A DNA stretch of 64,000 nt from the NCBI GenBank assembly GCA_937967995.1, contig CALBTB010000006.1, forward strand, positions 124,001-188,000, given 5' to 3'. The notes under the pieces are model-generated. The model had not been told where the DNA came from and made no database searches. It was given only the letters and a program-made list of their open reading frames with translations. The translations under genes were made by a program, and so were the position numbers. The DNA is from an uncultured Gammaproteobacteria bacterium. Its GTDB lineage: Bacteria; Pseudomonadota; Gammaproteobacteria; UBA6429; Thiohalophilaceae. This document shows, piece after piece, positions 52,627 to 62,429 of the stretch (positions are counted from its first letter, which is position 1; every line of letters begins with the position of its first letter).

Positions 52627-53268
52627 TTGTTTATTGCAGTCGGTCTGTGTCCGAACTGGTGCAGGCAAGGCGTCAATAAATTCTCTTGCCTGCTTCGACA
52701 ATAAAGTAATCTGATCGGGTTCAAACAACTCAAGCACCGGTGGCAGATTTTCAACGGGTTCACTGAGCAAAGTGGGGATTAACTCTTCGCTTTTGATAAC
52801 GTCGTCGCCGCGTAAAATGTCAGCGACCAGTGGTGTTTTGAGCAGGGCAAAGAACACGCCCCGTGCCTGCGCTTCGTCGCGCAGCTTTTGTAATGCCTCG
52901 GGATCATCTACAGCGCCTTTTTCCACTGTCACCATGCAGACACTGATCAGTTTTTGCAGTGCATCCTGGTACTGATCGAGATCACCCGCCAGGCCGGCAC
53001 TGGTTACATATAAACGCTCCAGATCCTGCTTGAGATCCAGTACCACATCAGCGTCGACGGAACCGCTTAATTGTGAGGCACGCTGAACCACTTCTTCAAA
53101 AGCACTCAGAAAGGCCTGCAGGTCCTGGCGATCCCGCTCCCGCGCACGTTCCACTTCCTGAGGCAGAAGATATTGATCTACATCAGAAAACAGGGGGTTG
53201 TTGTACTTACGTTGCAGATGGCGCTCAAAGCCGCCAGGTTGTAAACTAAACTTGATATTTGCTGTCAT
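52585..53268 (-). CDS. Hypothetical helical protein divergent from ppk1
   Basis: Unrecognised soluble protein of 227 residues. The whole sequence is predicted helical with heptad-like stretches (VERARERDRQDLQAFLSAFE, VVLDLKQDLERLYVTSAGL). It has no signal peptide and no obvious enzyme motif. Its end overlaps the BolA gene by 42 bases on the opposite strand, which is unusual in size. Its start faces ppk1, 75 bases away. Confidence 0.78.
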   Translation of the reverse strand: MTANIKFSLQPGGFERHLQRKYNNPLFSDVDQYLLPQEVERARERDRQDLQAFLSAFEEVVQRASQLSGSVDADVVLDLKQDLERLYVTSAGLAGDLDQYQDALQKLISVCMVTVEKGAVDDPEALQKLRDEAQARGVFFALLKTPLVADILRGDDVIKSEELIPTLLSEPVENLPPVLELFEPDQITLLSKQAREFIDALPAPVRTQTDCNKQLDVLASATAEARG

Positions 53269-53343
53269 CTTAGTGTCATTTTACCACTGTAATATTTTTT
53301 TAACATTTAGACCTGCCAGCCCGCACCAGGACACGATAACCAC

Positions 53344-55416
53344 ATGGACATGATTGATCTCAAACAGCCTGAACTGTACATCAACCGGGAACTGAGCCTG
53401 GTGGAATTCAATCAGCGTGTTCTGGCACTGGCCGAGGAAGAAGGTATTCCCTTACTGGAGCGCCTGCAATACCTGTGTATTTCCTGTACCAATCTCGATG
53501 AATTTTTTGAAATTCGTGTCTCCGGTGTCAAACAAATGGTGGAACTGGGTTCAGTCCAGGCTGGTCCGGACAACATGGCACCCGGTGAATTACTCAAGGC
53601 CATCAGTCAGCGGGTGCGTGTACTGGTCGAAGATCAATACCGAGTTCTGAACGACGTGATATTACCACGCCTGGAGCAGGAAGGCGTCAGGACGATCAAG
53701 CGACAGGACTGGACACCGGAACAGGAAACCTGGCTGAGTGAATATTTTGATGAAGAACTCAGTCCGGTACTCAGTCCACTGGGGCTCGATCCGGCACATC
53801 CGTTTCCACGTATTCTCAACAAGAGTCTGAATTTTATCGTTTCCCTGACAGGTAAGGATGCATTTGGTCGCAACAGTGGACTGGCCGTGGTGCAGGCGCC
53901 GCGTGCATTACCGCGGCTGATTCAGATCCCGGCCAGTATCAAGGGTACCGGTCAGTATGATTTCGTATTTCTCTCGTCGGTCATTCATGCGTTTGCGGAT
54001 CGTCTTTTCTACGGCATGAAAGTCAACGGCTGTTATCAGTTTCGTGTTACGCGCAACAGTGATTTGTTTGTCGACGAAGAGGAAATTGATGACCTGCTGC
54101 GCGCTGTCGAGGGTGAGTTGATATCACGCCACTATGGTGATGCTGTTCGACTGGAAGTGGCGCATAACTGTCCGGATGACATGGTGAATTTTCTGATGGA
54201 TCGGTTCCAGCTGACCGAAGACGATATCTTTAAAGTCAACGGGCCGGTTAACCTGAATCGCGTATCTGCCATTGCAGATCTGGTCGATCGTCCGGACCTG
54301 AAATTCCCGGCGTTTACATCCAGCGTACCCAAGCAACTTACCGGCAGCAAGAACATTTTCGAAGCCATTCGTAAACGGGACATTTTATTACATCATCCGT
54401 TCGAATCCTTTGTACCGATTATTGAACTGGTCAGAAAAGCCGCCGATGATTCGCGTGTCCTGGCAATCAAGCAAACACTCTATCGAACCGGTCCGAAGTC
54501 GGCGATTGTGGATGCACTGGTAGCGGCAGCCCGTGCCGGCAAGGAAGTGACGGTTGTGATCGAATTACGTGCCAGGTTTGATGAGGAAGCCAATGTGGCG
54601 CTGGCCAACCGACTGCAGGAAGCCGGTGTTCACGTTGTTTACGGTATCGTAGGTTATAAAACCCATGCCAAGATGATCCTGATTGTTCGGCGTGAAACCC
54701 GTGGCCTGCGGCATTACGTGCATCTGGGAACCGGTAATTATCATCCACGCACCGCGCGCCTGTACACTGATTACGGTCTGCTCACCTGTGATGAAGACAT
54801 TGGTGATGATGTGCAGGCGGTGTTTATGCAACTGACCAGCATGGGCAAGGTGCCCAAGTTACACAAGATCCTGCAATCACCATTTATTTTGCATGATGCG
54901 TTACTGAAAAAAATTAACAATGAACGAAAGAATGCCGAAAACGGCAAAGCTGCGGGCATTATTTTCAAGGTCAATTCACTGATTGATCCACAAATCATTC
55001 AGGCCTTGTATCAGGCTTCCATGGCGGGCGTTAAAGTGGAGTTGATCGTACGCGGCATATGCGGACTCAAGCCGGGTGTGACAGGTGTGTCCGAGAATAT
55101 TACCGTGCGTTCGATTCTTGGCCGTTTTCTGGAACACACGCGCGTGTATTATTTTGAAAACGGCGGCAAACCGGAGGTGTATGCCGGCAGCGCGGATCTG
55201 ATGCCACGTAATCTGTTCCGTCGCGTCGAAGTCGTTTATCCGATTCAGACCAAATCGCTGCGCGAGCGAATTATTCGTGATTTGAACAATTACCTGAAAG
55301 ACAATACCTATGCCTGGATTCTCAAACCGGAAGGGGAGTATGCACGACTGACACCCAATGAACATGCGCCGTTCTCCGTGCAACAACATCTGCTCAGCGA
55401 ACTGGCCGAGCAATAG
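53344..55416 (+). CDS. ppk1: Polyphosphate kinase 1
   Basis: Synthesises polyphosphate from ATP. The 690-residue protein (E. coli 688) has the N-terminal domain (INRELSLVEFNQRVLALAEE), a head domain and two phospholipase-D-like catalytic domains. The autophosphorylated His is His441 (KTHAKMILIV). HLGTGNYHPRTARLYTDYG follows. It converges with ppx 7 bases apart, so synthesis and breakdown enzymes are neighbours but on opposite strands. No Pho box was accepted upstream. Confidence 0.97.
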   Translation: MDMIDLKQPELYINRELSLVEFNQRVLALAEEEGIPLLERLQYLCISCTNLDEFFEIRVSGVKQMVELGSVQAGPDNMAPGELLKAISQRVRVLVEDQYRVLNDVILPRLEQEGVRTIKRQDWTPEQETWLSEYFDEELSPVLSPLGLDPAHPFPRILNKSLNFIVSLTGKDAFGRNSGLAVVQAPRALPRLIQIPASIKGTGQYDFVFLSSVIHAFADRLFYGMKVNGCYQFRVTRNSDLFVDEEEIDDLLRAVEGELISRHYGDAVRLEVAHNCPDDMVNFLMDRFQLTEDDIFKVNGPVNLNRVSAIADLVDRPDLKFPAFTSSVPKQLTGSKNIFEAIRKRDILLHHPFESFVPIIELVRKAADDSRVLAIKQTLYRTGPKSAIVDALVAAARAGKEVTVVIELRARFDEEANVALANRLQEAGVHVVYGIVGYKTHAKMILIVRRETRGLRHYVHLGTGNYHPRTARLYTDYGLLTCDEDIGDDVQAVFMQLTSMGKVPKLHKILQSPFILHDALLKKINNERKNAENGKAAGIIFKVNSLIDPQIIQALYQASMAGVKVELIVRGICGLKPGVTGVSENITVRSILGRFLEHTRVYYFENGGKPEVYAGSADLMPRNLFRRVEVVYPIQTKSLRERIIRDLNNYLKDNTYAWILKPEGEYARLTPNEHAPFSVQQHLLSELAEQ

Positions 55417-55423
55417 ATCATCG

Positions 55424-56926
55424 TTAATTGATCAGCAGGGTAAAATCCGCACTGCGAAGATAGTCTGCTTCAACTTCCAGGTCTGCCATCGTCAGGCTGT
55501 GTTCCGCCAGCCAGTCTTTATCAATAGAAAGTTGCAATTCACTTTTTTTAGCCTTAATGCTCAGGTTTTCGGTTATGGTAGTGCGGGCACGGTTCAGTAA
55601 TGCAGCCAGGCGTAAAATGATCGCCAGTCGTGTGACGGGCTTTTGCCATTTTCCCGGCAGTTGTTTGATAGCCTTGCTTGCGATTTTACGTCTCTGACTC
55701 AGGACCAGCACCGATAGCAGTTTCTGTTCCTGGCGTGAGAAACCGGCAATGTCGGCGTTTTCTATAATATAGGCACTGTGTTTCTGGTACTGACTGTGTG
55801 CGATATCAAGGCCAATTTCGCTTAGCATGCAGGCCCACTGCAGGTATTCCAGATGCTGCTCATCCAGTTGCCAGTCATCAGACAGCATGGTAAACAGATG
55901 TTGCGCAGTATTCTGGACACGCGTTACATGTTCCATATCCACGTGGTAACGTTCGGCCAGAGATCGAACACTCTTGGCGCGAACATCCTCGTGATGAATA
56001 CGGCCCAGCAGATCGTGGATCAGGCCTTCGCGAAGTGCGCCATCGGCGACGCGCATTTTCCTGATACCGAGGTGTTTGAATGTTGCGTAAAGAATCATAA
56101 CCCCACCGGCAAATACCGGTGCACGTTGCGGGTCCAGGCTTTTGAGATTTAACTGATCGATATGGTTAACAGACTCAATCGCACTGACCAGTTGTTTGAG
56201 GCTTTTAAAAGTAATACCGTCGCCCGCCCAGCCTTCAGCATGCACGATTTTATCGATGGCACGAATGGTACCGGATGCACCAATCGCTTCTTTCCATTCC
56301 AGTCGCGAAAAGCGTGTGATGTGAGGCTCCAGTTCCTGTTCGGCAGCGGTCTGTGCTTTTTTAATAGCGGAAGAAGAAATTTTACCGTCTGCAAAGAAGC
56401 GTCGGCTCATGGAAACACAGCCCATATAGAGACTTTCCAGGTACAGGGGTTCGAATTTTTCACCCACGATTAATTCGGTACTGCCGCCGCCGATGTCCAT
56501 CACCAGTCGACGTTCCTCGGTTGCGGCCAGGCTCTGTGCAACACCCAGATAAATCAGTCGTGCTTCTTCCACACCGGATATCACTTCAATCGGATGCCCG
56601 AGGCAGGCTTCGGCCTTGCTAATAAATTCTTCGGCGTTGCTGGCACTTCGTAGCGTGTTGGTTCCGACGATACGAATACCATGATCGGGAATATCTTTTA
56701 ACCGCTGGCCAATGCGTGACAGAAAATCCAGCGCCCGTTGCTGGGCTTCTTCGGTCAGCATATTGTTTTCATCAATGCCTGCAGCCAGTCGTACCATTTC
56801 ACGCAGGCGATCCACCACCACCAGTTCACCATTCTGGTTGCGGCAAACAATCATATGAAAACTGTTGGAACCCAGGTCGACCGCGGCGACGGTGTCCGGT
56901 TCGGGTCGTTTAAAGGAGAAGATCAT
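55424..56926 (-). CDS. ppx: Exopolyphosphatase (Ppx/GppA family)
   Basis: Removes phosphate from polyphosphate ends; related enzymes hydrolyse pppGpp. The 500-residue protein has the actin-like nucleotide folds with AAVDLGSNSFHMIV (about 16-29) and VMDIGGGSTELIVG (about 140-153), then an HD-type C-terminal domain. The start overlaps the glcF stop by 4 bases, so it is the last gene of a glcDEF-ppx unit. Convergence with ppk1 supports exopolyphosphatase over pppGpp hydrolase. Confidence 0.94.
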   Translation of the reverse strand: MIFSFKRPEPDTVAAVDLGSNSFHMIVCRNQNGELVVVDRLREMVRLAAGIDENNMLTEEAQQRALDFLSRIGQRLKDIPDHGIRIVGTNTLRSASNAEEFISKAEACLGHPIEVISGVEEARLIYLGVAQSLAATEERRLVMDIGGGSTELIVGEKFEPLYLESLYMGCVSMSRRFFADGKISSSAIKKAQTAAEQELEPHITRFSRLEWKEAIGASGTIRAIDKIVHAEGWAGDGITFKSLKQLVSAIESVNHIDQLNLKSLDPQRAPVFAGGVMILYATFKHLGIRKMRVADGALREGLIHDLLGRIHHEDVRAKSVRSLAERYHVDMEHVTRVQNTAQHLFTMLSDDWQLDEQHLEYLQWACMLSEIGLDIAHSQYQKHSAYIIENADIAGFSRQEQKLLSVLVLSQRRKIASKAIKQLPGKWQKPVTRLAIILRLAALLNRARTTITENLSIKAKKSELQLSIDKDWLAEHSLTMADLEVEADYLRSADFTLLIN

Positions 56927-58134
56927 TTTATCGCCTCAGCAATAATTTCAACCCAGTGTCTGACCGGGGTGTTAGTGCCAGTTTGCAAATGATGCTGGCA
57001 GCCAATATTCGCCGTGATGATGAGTTCCGGCTGGTGTCGTTGCAGGTTGTGCAGTTTATTCTGTTTTAACCGGTTTGCAATGACGGGTTGTAGCAGCGAA
57101 TAAGTGCCTGCCGAACCACAACACAGGTGACTGTCCTGTACATCAACCAGATCAAAGCCCAGGGACTGTAATAAATTTTCAACCCGGGTATTTAATTGCA
57201 GACCATGCTGTAGTGTACAGGGAGCATGAAAGGCCACCTTGCGGCGTTTTTTCAATGCCAGTTTATTGGTGTCCTGGCGTTGAATGATTTCGCTGATGTC
57301 TCTGACCCGTTCACTAAGCAGACGTGCCTTGTTGGCATATTGCGGATCATCGGCCAGTAGTTTTGCATAATCCTTCAGCATGACGCCGCAGCCACTGGCG
57401 TTGGCAATGATCGCCTTGCAACCGTTACTGATATGTGGCCACCAGGCATCGATGTTGCGTCGCATGATCTCACGCGCTGTTTCATGTTTGTTTAAGTGAT
57501 GCGAAATAGCACCACAACATTCGGTCTGTTTCACGACAAGTGTGGAATAGCCAATGCGATCCAGGACCTTGCGTGTGGCGATATTGATGTTGGGTGCCAG
57601 TACCGGTTGTACACATCCTTCGAGCATGATGACGTAATTGTCATGCCGGGTAGAAGGTAGGTCTTCAATAATCGATGTTTGATGTTGTACTTTCAGGTTG
57701 GCGGGTAAAAACCGGTTGAAACTTTCCGCCAGACGATAAACTTTCCTGAATCGTTGTGGATTAACCAGCACCCAGTGCAGCAGGTTACGCTTCAGTTTAT
57801 CTGTCCAGGGACGTTTTGCTTCGGCTTCAACTATATAACGGCCAATATCGATCAGTCGCGCGTATTCGACACCGGACGGGCAGGTGGTTTCACAACTACG
57901 ACAGGTCAGGCAGCGATCCAGATGTGTCATGGTTTTATTGGTAGCTGCATTACCTTCCAGTACCTGCTTGATAAGATAAATACGACCGCGTGGTCCATCC
58001 AGTTCATCACCCAGCAACTGGTAAGTCGGACAGGTGGCAGTGCAAAAACCACAGTGTACGCAACTGCGCAGTATGCGGTCCGCTTCCTTACCGTAGGCAC
58101 TGTCTTTGTACTGAACGCTGATATTAGTCTGCAT
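56923..58134 (-). CDS. glcF: Glycolate oxidase iron-sulfur subunit
   Basis: Electron-transfer subunit of glycolate oxidase, 403 residues. Two [4Fe-4S] motifs are near the start: CVHCGFCTATCPT and CLTCRSCETTCPSGV. Two CCG domains follow (TECCGAISHH and HLCCGSAGTYS), which bind further redox cofactors. It begins 2 bases after the glcE stop and overlaps ppx by 4 bases. Confidence 0.95.
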   Translation of the reverse strand: MQTNISVQYKDSAYGKEADRILRSCVHCGFCTATCPTYQLLGDELDGPRGRIYLIKQVLEGNAATNKTMTHLDRCLTCRSCETTCPSGVEYARLIDIGRYIVEAEAKRPWTDKLKRNLLHWVLVNPQRFRKVYRLAESFNRFLPANLKVQHQTSIIEDLPSTRHDNYVIMLEGCVQPVLAPNINIATRKVLDRIGYSTLVVKQTECCGAISHHLNKHETAREIMRRNIDAWWPHISNGCKAIIANASGCGVMLKDYAKLLADDPQYANKARLLSERVRDISEIIQRQDTNKLALKKRRKVAFHAPCTLQHGLQLNTRVENLLQSLGFDLVDVQDSHLCCGSAGTYSLLQPVIANRLKQNKLHNLQRHQPELIITANIGCQHHLQTGTNTPVRHWVEIIAEAIK

Positions 58135-58136
58135 GG

Positions 58137-59201
58137 TCAGAAATCCGAATACATTCTGCCGATATTAAACAGGCAATGCGGATCCAGTGCCAGTTTAAGG
58201 TTCATGTGCAACTGGCGCAGTTTTCCGGATAATGGATGAAACACATTGTGCTCACCTTCGTTATTCCTGAACAACGTGGCATGACCACCCACCTGTTCTA
58301 TTTTGTCACGTATCGTGTTTGCCGGCAGACTGCTGGCCAGCCATCGTTGTGCACCGCGCCATTCGATAAGTTGCTTGCCTTCAAGTTCCAGTGGCGGTGT
58401 GGCTGGTGCGAGCGACAGTCGCCAGATGGGTTTTTCGGCGTTGAAGAAGGGTAACTGATGCTCGCGTAATTTATGCCAGAAGCGTTGTTCATCGGGAATA
58501 ATTTCACCACCCAGCGTGTTACGTGCCGCACGCACACCCGATTCCGTACCGGCCAGTCGAATATATAGGCGGTTGCCGTCAAAACAGGTGGCGGTGACAG
58601 GTAATGGCTGAGTGCATAACTTGCTGGTGCGATTTATCGCCGCGCGTTCCGTTAATTCATAGGCGATGGTCTGTTCCACTTCCGGGCGAGGTAATACCTT
58701 GAGAGATACATCAAGGATGACACCCAGTGTACCCAGCGATCCGGTCATTAATCGTGACACATCGTAACCGGCAACGTTTTTCATGACTTCACCACCAAAA
58801 CGGCATGTCTCACCCTCGCCGTTAATCATACTGACGCCCAGCACAAAATCCCGTGCAGCACCATAAAAAGGCCGGGCCGGGCCGGATAAACCGGATGCAA
58901 TCGTTCCACCCAGTGTGGCGGTATCGGCATATGCCGGTGGTTCAAACGCCAGCATCTGGTTATGTTGTCTGAGCAGGGTGTGTATATCGTCAAGCCGTGT
59001 ACCACAACGCGCCCTGATAATCAGTTCGGTGGGTTCGTATTCAATCACACCACAATGGCTGGTGACGTCCAGGGGTTGACCATCGCAATGACGGCCGTAA
59101 AAAGATTTGCTGTCACCCGATTTAATAACGATTCGCTGCTGATGCGAAACATATTCCTGCACCTGTTGTTGTAACTCGTTGCCTGCGTCGTGATCGTTCA
59201 T
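58137..59201 (-). CDS. glcE: Glycolate oxidase FAD-binding subunit
   Basis: FAD-linked subunit of glycolate oxidase, 354 residues from ATG 59201. Flavin-binding elements are seen (YADTATLGGTIASGLSGP, FGGEVMKNVAGYDVSRLM). ATG 59201 is chosen over 59351 because the extra N-terminal stretch is basic, Cys-rich and overlaps glcD, while 59201 is 10 bases after the glcD stop. Confidence 0.93.
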   Translation of the reverse strand: MNDHDAGNELQQQVQEYVSHQQRIVIKSGDSKSFYGRHCDGQPLDVTSHCGVIEYEPTELIIRARCGTRLDDIHTLLRQHNQMLAFEPPAYADTATLGGTIASGLSGPARPFYGAARDFVLGVSMINGEGETCRFGGEVMKNVAGYDVSRLMTGSLGTLGVILDVSLKVLPRPEVEQTIAYELTERAAINRTSKLCTQPLPVTATCFDGNRLYIRLAGTESGVRAARNTLGGEIIPDEQRFWHKLREHQLPFFNAEKPIWRLSLAPATPPLELEGKQLIEWRGAQRWLASSLPANTIRDKIEQVGGHATLFRNNEGEHNVFHPLSGKLRQLHMNLKLALDPHCLFNIGRMYSDF

Positions 59202-59211
59202 TGGTACAGGT

Positions 59212-60705
59212 TCAAAAGCGTTCCAGTTCCGGGTGTGGTAACTTGCCCTTATGCACGTGCATGGCGCCAAACTCGGCGCAACGATGTAACGTGGGAACGG
59301 CCTTGCCCGGATTGAGCAGGCCATTGGGATCAAAAGCCTGTTTAATGGCATGAAACTGTTTCAGTTCCAGTTTGCCAAACTGAATACACATCTGGTTGAT
59401 TTTTTCCACGCCGACACCGTGTTCACCGGTGATCGTGCCACCCACATCGACACAGAGTTCCAGAATCTTGCTGCCAAACTCTTCCGTACGCGCGAGTTCG
59501 CCGGTTTTGTTGGCATCGTAGAGAATCAATGGATGCAGGTTACCGTCACCGGCATGGAAGACATTGGCAACCGGCAGTCCATATTGTTCCGACAGCTCAC
59601 TGATGCGTTGCAACACCTGCGGTAATTGACGGCGTGGAATGGTACCGTCCATGCAATAGTAATCCGGTGCCAGTCGCCCGACGGCGGGAAAAGCCGATTT
59701 ACGACCCTGCCAGAAACGTGCACGTTCCTCTTCTGTCTGCGCGGTCCTGACGGTGGTTGCGCCCGATTGTTTGAGTATGCTGCGTGTTTTCATGATCTGT
59801 TCAGACACTTCGTCATTGGTGCCGTCCAGCTCACACAATAAAATCGCCGCCGCATCTGTCGGGTAACCGGCATGCACAAAATCCTCCGCGGCGCGAATCG
59901 CCAGGTTATCCATCATTTCCAGTCCGGCCGGAATAATGCCGGCGGAAATAATATTACCGACCGCTTCACCGGCTTTGGTGAGCTGATCAAACGACGCCAG
60001 TATCACCTGCGCACGTTCGGGAATGGGTAAAAGTTTTACGGTGATTTCAACAATGATGCCGAGCATGCCTTCCGAACCGTTGGCCAGTGCCAGCATGTCA
60101 TAGCCGGGACTGTCCAGCCCCGATGTTCCGAGCACCACTTTTTCACCGTCGATGCAAATCATGGTGACCTGTAATACGTTGTGCACGGTTAACCCGTACT
60201 TCAGGCAGTGAACGCCACCGGAATTTTCCGCCACGTTGCCACCGATCGTGCAGGCTATTTGTGAAGAGGGGTCCGGTGCGTAATACAATCCATATGGTCT
60301 GGCCGCTTCGCTGATCGCCAGGTTGCGTACGCCGGTTTGAACACGCGCAATGGCATTTTCCGAATCAATTTCAATAATACGATTGAATTTTGCCAGGCTA
60401 AGTAACAGGCAACCTTTGCGTGGCAGGGCACCACCGGACAGACCGGTACCGGCACCACGTGCGATGACCGGAACGTGATGTGCATGGCAAATACGCATGA
60501 TAGCCTGAACCTGCTCGATAGTTTCCGGCAGAGCCACAACCCAGGGTTTATGCCGGTAGGCCGAAAGGCCATCGCATTCGTATGGGCGTGTATCTTCTTC
60601 TGCGAACAACACGGAAGATTTTGGCAGAATGAGCTGCAGACGCTGCACAAGATCGGCCTGGCTTAACTGGCTAGCCGGCAGTTTATCTATATATATAGCG
60701 GTCAT
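59212..60705 (-). CDS. glcD: Glycolate oxidase catalytic FAD subunit
   Basis: Main flavoprotein subunit that oxidises glycolate to glyoxylate, 497 residues from ATG 60705. The FAD-binding PCMH domain has PVIARGAGTGLSGGALP and IGGNVAENSGGVHCLKYG. The C-terminal oxidase domain carries HAGDGNLHPLILYD and the conserved GEHGVGVEK, a metal and substrate site. Its product can feed the aminotransferase at 38504-39700. No glcC-type regulator is adjacent. Confidence 0.95.
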   Translation of the reverse strand: MTAIYIDKLPASQLSQADLVQRLQLILPKSSVLFAEEDTRPYECDGLSAYRHKPWVVALPETIEQVQAIMRICHAHHVPVIARGAGTGLSGGALPRKGCLLLSLAKFNRIIEIDSENAIARVQTGVRNLAISEAARPYGLYYAPDPSSQIACTIGGNVAENSGGVHCLKYGLTVHNVLQVTMICIDGEKVVLGTSGLDSPGYDMLALANGSEGMLGIIVEITVKLLPIPERAQVILASFDQLTKAGEAVGNIISAGIIPAGLEMMDNLAIRAAEDFVHAGYPTDAAAILLCELDGTNDEVSEQIMKTRSILKQSGATTVRTAQTEEERARFWQGRKSAFPAVGRLAPDYYCMDGTIPRRQLPQVLQRISELSEQYGLPVANVFHAGDGNLHPLILYDANKTGELARTEEFGSKILELCVDVGGTITGEHGVGVEKINQMCIQFGKLELKQFHAIKQAFDPNGLLNPGKAVPTLHRCAEFGAMHVHKGKLPHPELERF

Positions 60706-60803
60706 ACCACAATCATACCGCCAGACTTCACATAACACCATTGCCGCGACATAATCACCACGAATCTACGGGGGGTTTGTGTTAAGCTTTCTCGCAGACA
60801 GGA

Positions 60804-61190
60804 ATGATCATGTTGCGATTTATTTTTACATTAGGTGTCATCACTGCCGTTTGTCTGATCGGTTACAGCCTGTCCTATTACAAGGCAATGGATTTTTTTG
60901 CCATCGTGCTGGCCATGATGAGCGGTGTCATGCTGGGATTTGGGTTTGCCGATGGCCGGCGCGATCGCCTCATACTCGAGGCACTGGTTGCGATGATTTT
61001 TTGCGGCCTATTACTGCTGGCCATGTGGAAGTTCCTGTGGTTGATCGCAGCCGGTTATCTGGCCCAGGCAATCTGGGTCCTGTTGCATTACACATCGGCG
61101 CCCGGTGCCCGGGTACCAAAAAAATATCTGTTATTGATGAGCCTGTTTAACGCCGCCATCGCCGGATTTTTATTCTTACGATATGTCTGA
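60804..61190 (+). CDS. Four-helix hypothetical membrane protein
   Basis: Unrecognised inner-membrane protein of 128 residues with four hydrophobic segments (about 4-24, 29-48, 57-80, 83-96) and a short C-terminal helix (LLLMSLFNAAIAGFLFLRYV). It has GGA just before the ATG. It overlaps hslR by 8 bases and heads a small operon with hslR, a NUDIX gene and a thioredoxin gene. Confidence 0.78.
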   Translation: MIMLRFIFTLGVITAVCLIGYSLSYYKAMDFFAIVLAMMSGVMLGFGFADGRRDRLILEALVAMIFCGLLLLAMWKFLWLIAAGYLAQAIWVLLHYTSAPGARVPKKYLLLMSLFNAAIAGFLFLRYV

Positions 61191-61587
61191 TCAACACCCG
61201 CAAAACGACACGCCGGTTCGGCTCGACAAATGGTTATGGGCGGCGCGCTTTTATAAAACCCGCCGTCTGGCCAGCGAGGCGATAAATGGCGGACATGTGC
61301 ATCTGAACGGACAACGCAGTAAACCATCGCACCCGGTCAGGCAGGGCGATGAGTTACGCATTCGCAAGGGCATTCAGACATTTGACATTCAGGTCAGCGC
61401 ATTATCGAATCGGCGCGGTTCGGCGAGTGAGGCTCAAACATTATATATAGAGTACGCACAAAGCCAGCAACGGCGTGAAACCGAACGCCTGCAGCGGCGT
61501 TTTCACAAGCTGGCCAATCCGCATCCGACGCGTCGGCCCGACAAGCGGCAACGCCGTCTGCTCAGGGCCTGGCAGGATCAGACATGA
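61183..61587 (+). CDS. hslR: Ribosome-associated heat-shock protein Hsp15
   Basis: S4-domain RNA-binding protein of 134 residues (E. coli 133). The S4 motif is VRLDKWLWAARFYKTRRLAS, with AINGGHVHLNGQ following. The tail is basic (RRPDKRQRRLLRAWQ). Hsp15 recycles 50S subunits that carry a nascent chain and tRNA after abortive translation. It overlaps genes on both sides (8 and 4 bases). Confidence 0.94.
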   Translation: MSDQHPQNDTPVRLDKWLWAARFYKTRRLASEAINGGHVHLNGQRSKPSHPVRQGDELRIRKGIQTFDIQVSALSNRRGSASEAQTLYIEYAQSQQRRETERLQRRFHKLANPHPTRRPDKRQRRLLRAWQDQT

Positions 61588-62024
61588 GCAAACCGGTCAC
61601 TCCCTTGCTGGCGGCGGATGCCCTGATCGAACTGGTCAATGAACCGGGACGACCGGTTGTACTTATCGAGCGTCTGAATCCCCCGCATGGCTGGGCCATT
61701 CCCGGTGGCTTTGTGGATATCGGCGAATCTCTGGAAGCCGCCGCCGTGCGTGAGGCCAGAGAAGAAACCTGTCTGGATGTGGAACTGGTATCATTACTGG
61801 GTATTTATTCCAATCCTGCACGGGATCCACGTGGTCATACCGTCACGGCGATTTATGTTGCCACATCAACAGGTACACCCGCTGCAGCGGACGATGCCAA
61901 AAGTGTGGGCGTGTTTTTACCCGATCAATTACCATCACCGCTGGCTTTTGATCATGAACTGGTGCTGGCGGATTACCGGCGCTATCGAGAAACGGGGCAG
62001 TGTGCTCCACTACGCATTGAATAA
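61584..62024 (+). CDS. NUDIX hydrolase
   Basis: Hydrolase of 146 residues for nucleoside-diphosphate-linked substrates. The NUDIX box is GFVDIGESLEAAAVREAREET (61705-61767), with the catalytic REAREE helix intact. The substrate (nucleotide sugar, ADP-ribose or oxidised nucleotide) is not readable. The 4-base ATGA overlap with hslR indicates coupled translation. Confidence 0.92.
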   Translation: MSKPVTPLLAADALIELVNEPGRPVVLIERLNPPHGWAIPGGFVDIGESLEAAAVREAREETCLDVELVSLLGIYSNPARDPRGHTVTAIYVATSTGTPAAADDAKSVGVFLPDQLPSPLAFDHELVLADYRRYRETGQCAPLRIE

Positions 62025-62036
62025 AATGAGGTTCCT

Positions 62037-62396
62037 ATGGCAACTATCGAGCTGGATTCCACTAACTTTGTCGACACGGTAAAAAACAATGACATCGTCA
62101 TAATTGATTTCTGGGCACCCTGGTGTGGACCGTGTCAGTCTTTTGCACCGGTCTATGAAGAAATGTCCGAACAGTATGAAAACGTGGTGTTTGCCAAGGT
62201 GAATACCGAGGAGCATCAGGACCTGGCGGCACAGTTTCAGATTCGATCCATACCAACCTTAATGGTGTTTCGTGAGCAGATTATTCTGTATCAGGAAGCC
62301 GGCGCCTTACCCAAACCGTCTCTGGAGCAACTGGTACAACAGGTAACCGAACTGGATATGGCAGAAGTGCGCAAATCAATCGAAGAAGAAGGATAG
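62037..62396 (+). CDS. Thioredoxin-family protein
   Basis: Cytoplasmic thioredoxin-like protein of 119 residues. The redox site is WCGPC (Cys30, Cys33) in IIDFWAPWCGPCQSFAP, and the cis-proline is in IRSIPTLMVF. It is slightly longer than TrxA at the C-terminus (helix ending RKSIEEEG). No signal peptide is seen. It closes the operon starting at 60804 and converges with moeA. Confidence 0.93.
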   Translation: MATIELDSTNFVDTVKNNDIVIIDFWAPWCGPCQSFAPVYEEMSEQYENVVFAKVNTEEHQDLAAQFQIRSIPTLMVFREQIILYQEAGALPKPSLEQLVQQVTELDMAEVRKSIEEEG

Positions 62397-62429
62397 CCAG
62401 AAAGCTAAATTGCGAGTTAGCTAAACGGC

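Noticed and set aside
53279..53310. Pho-box-like TGTCAT and TGTAAT upstream of ppk1
   Set aside because: The two halves are 14 bases apart instead of 11 and the second half is poor.
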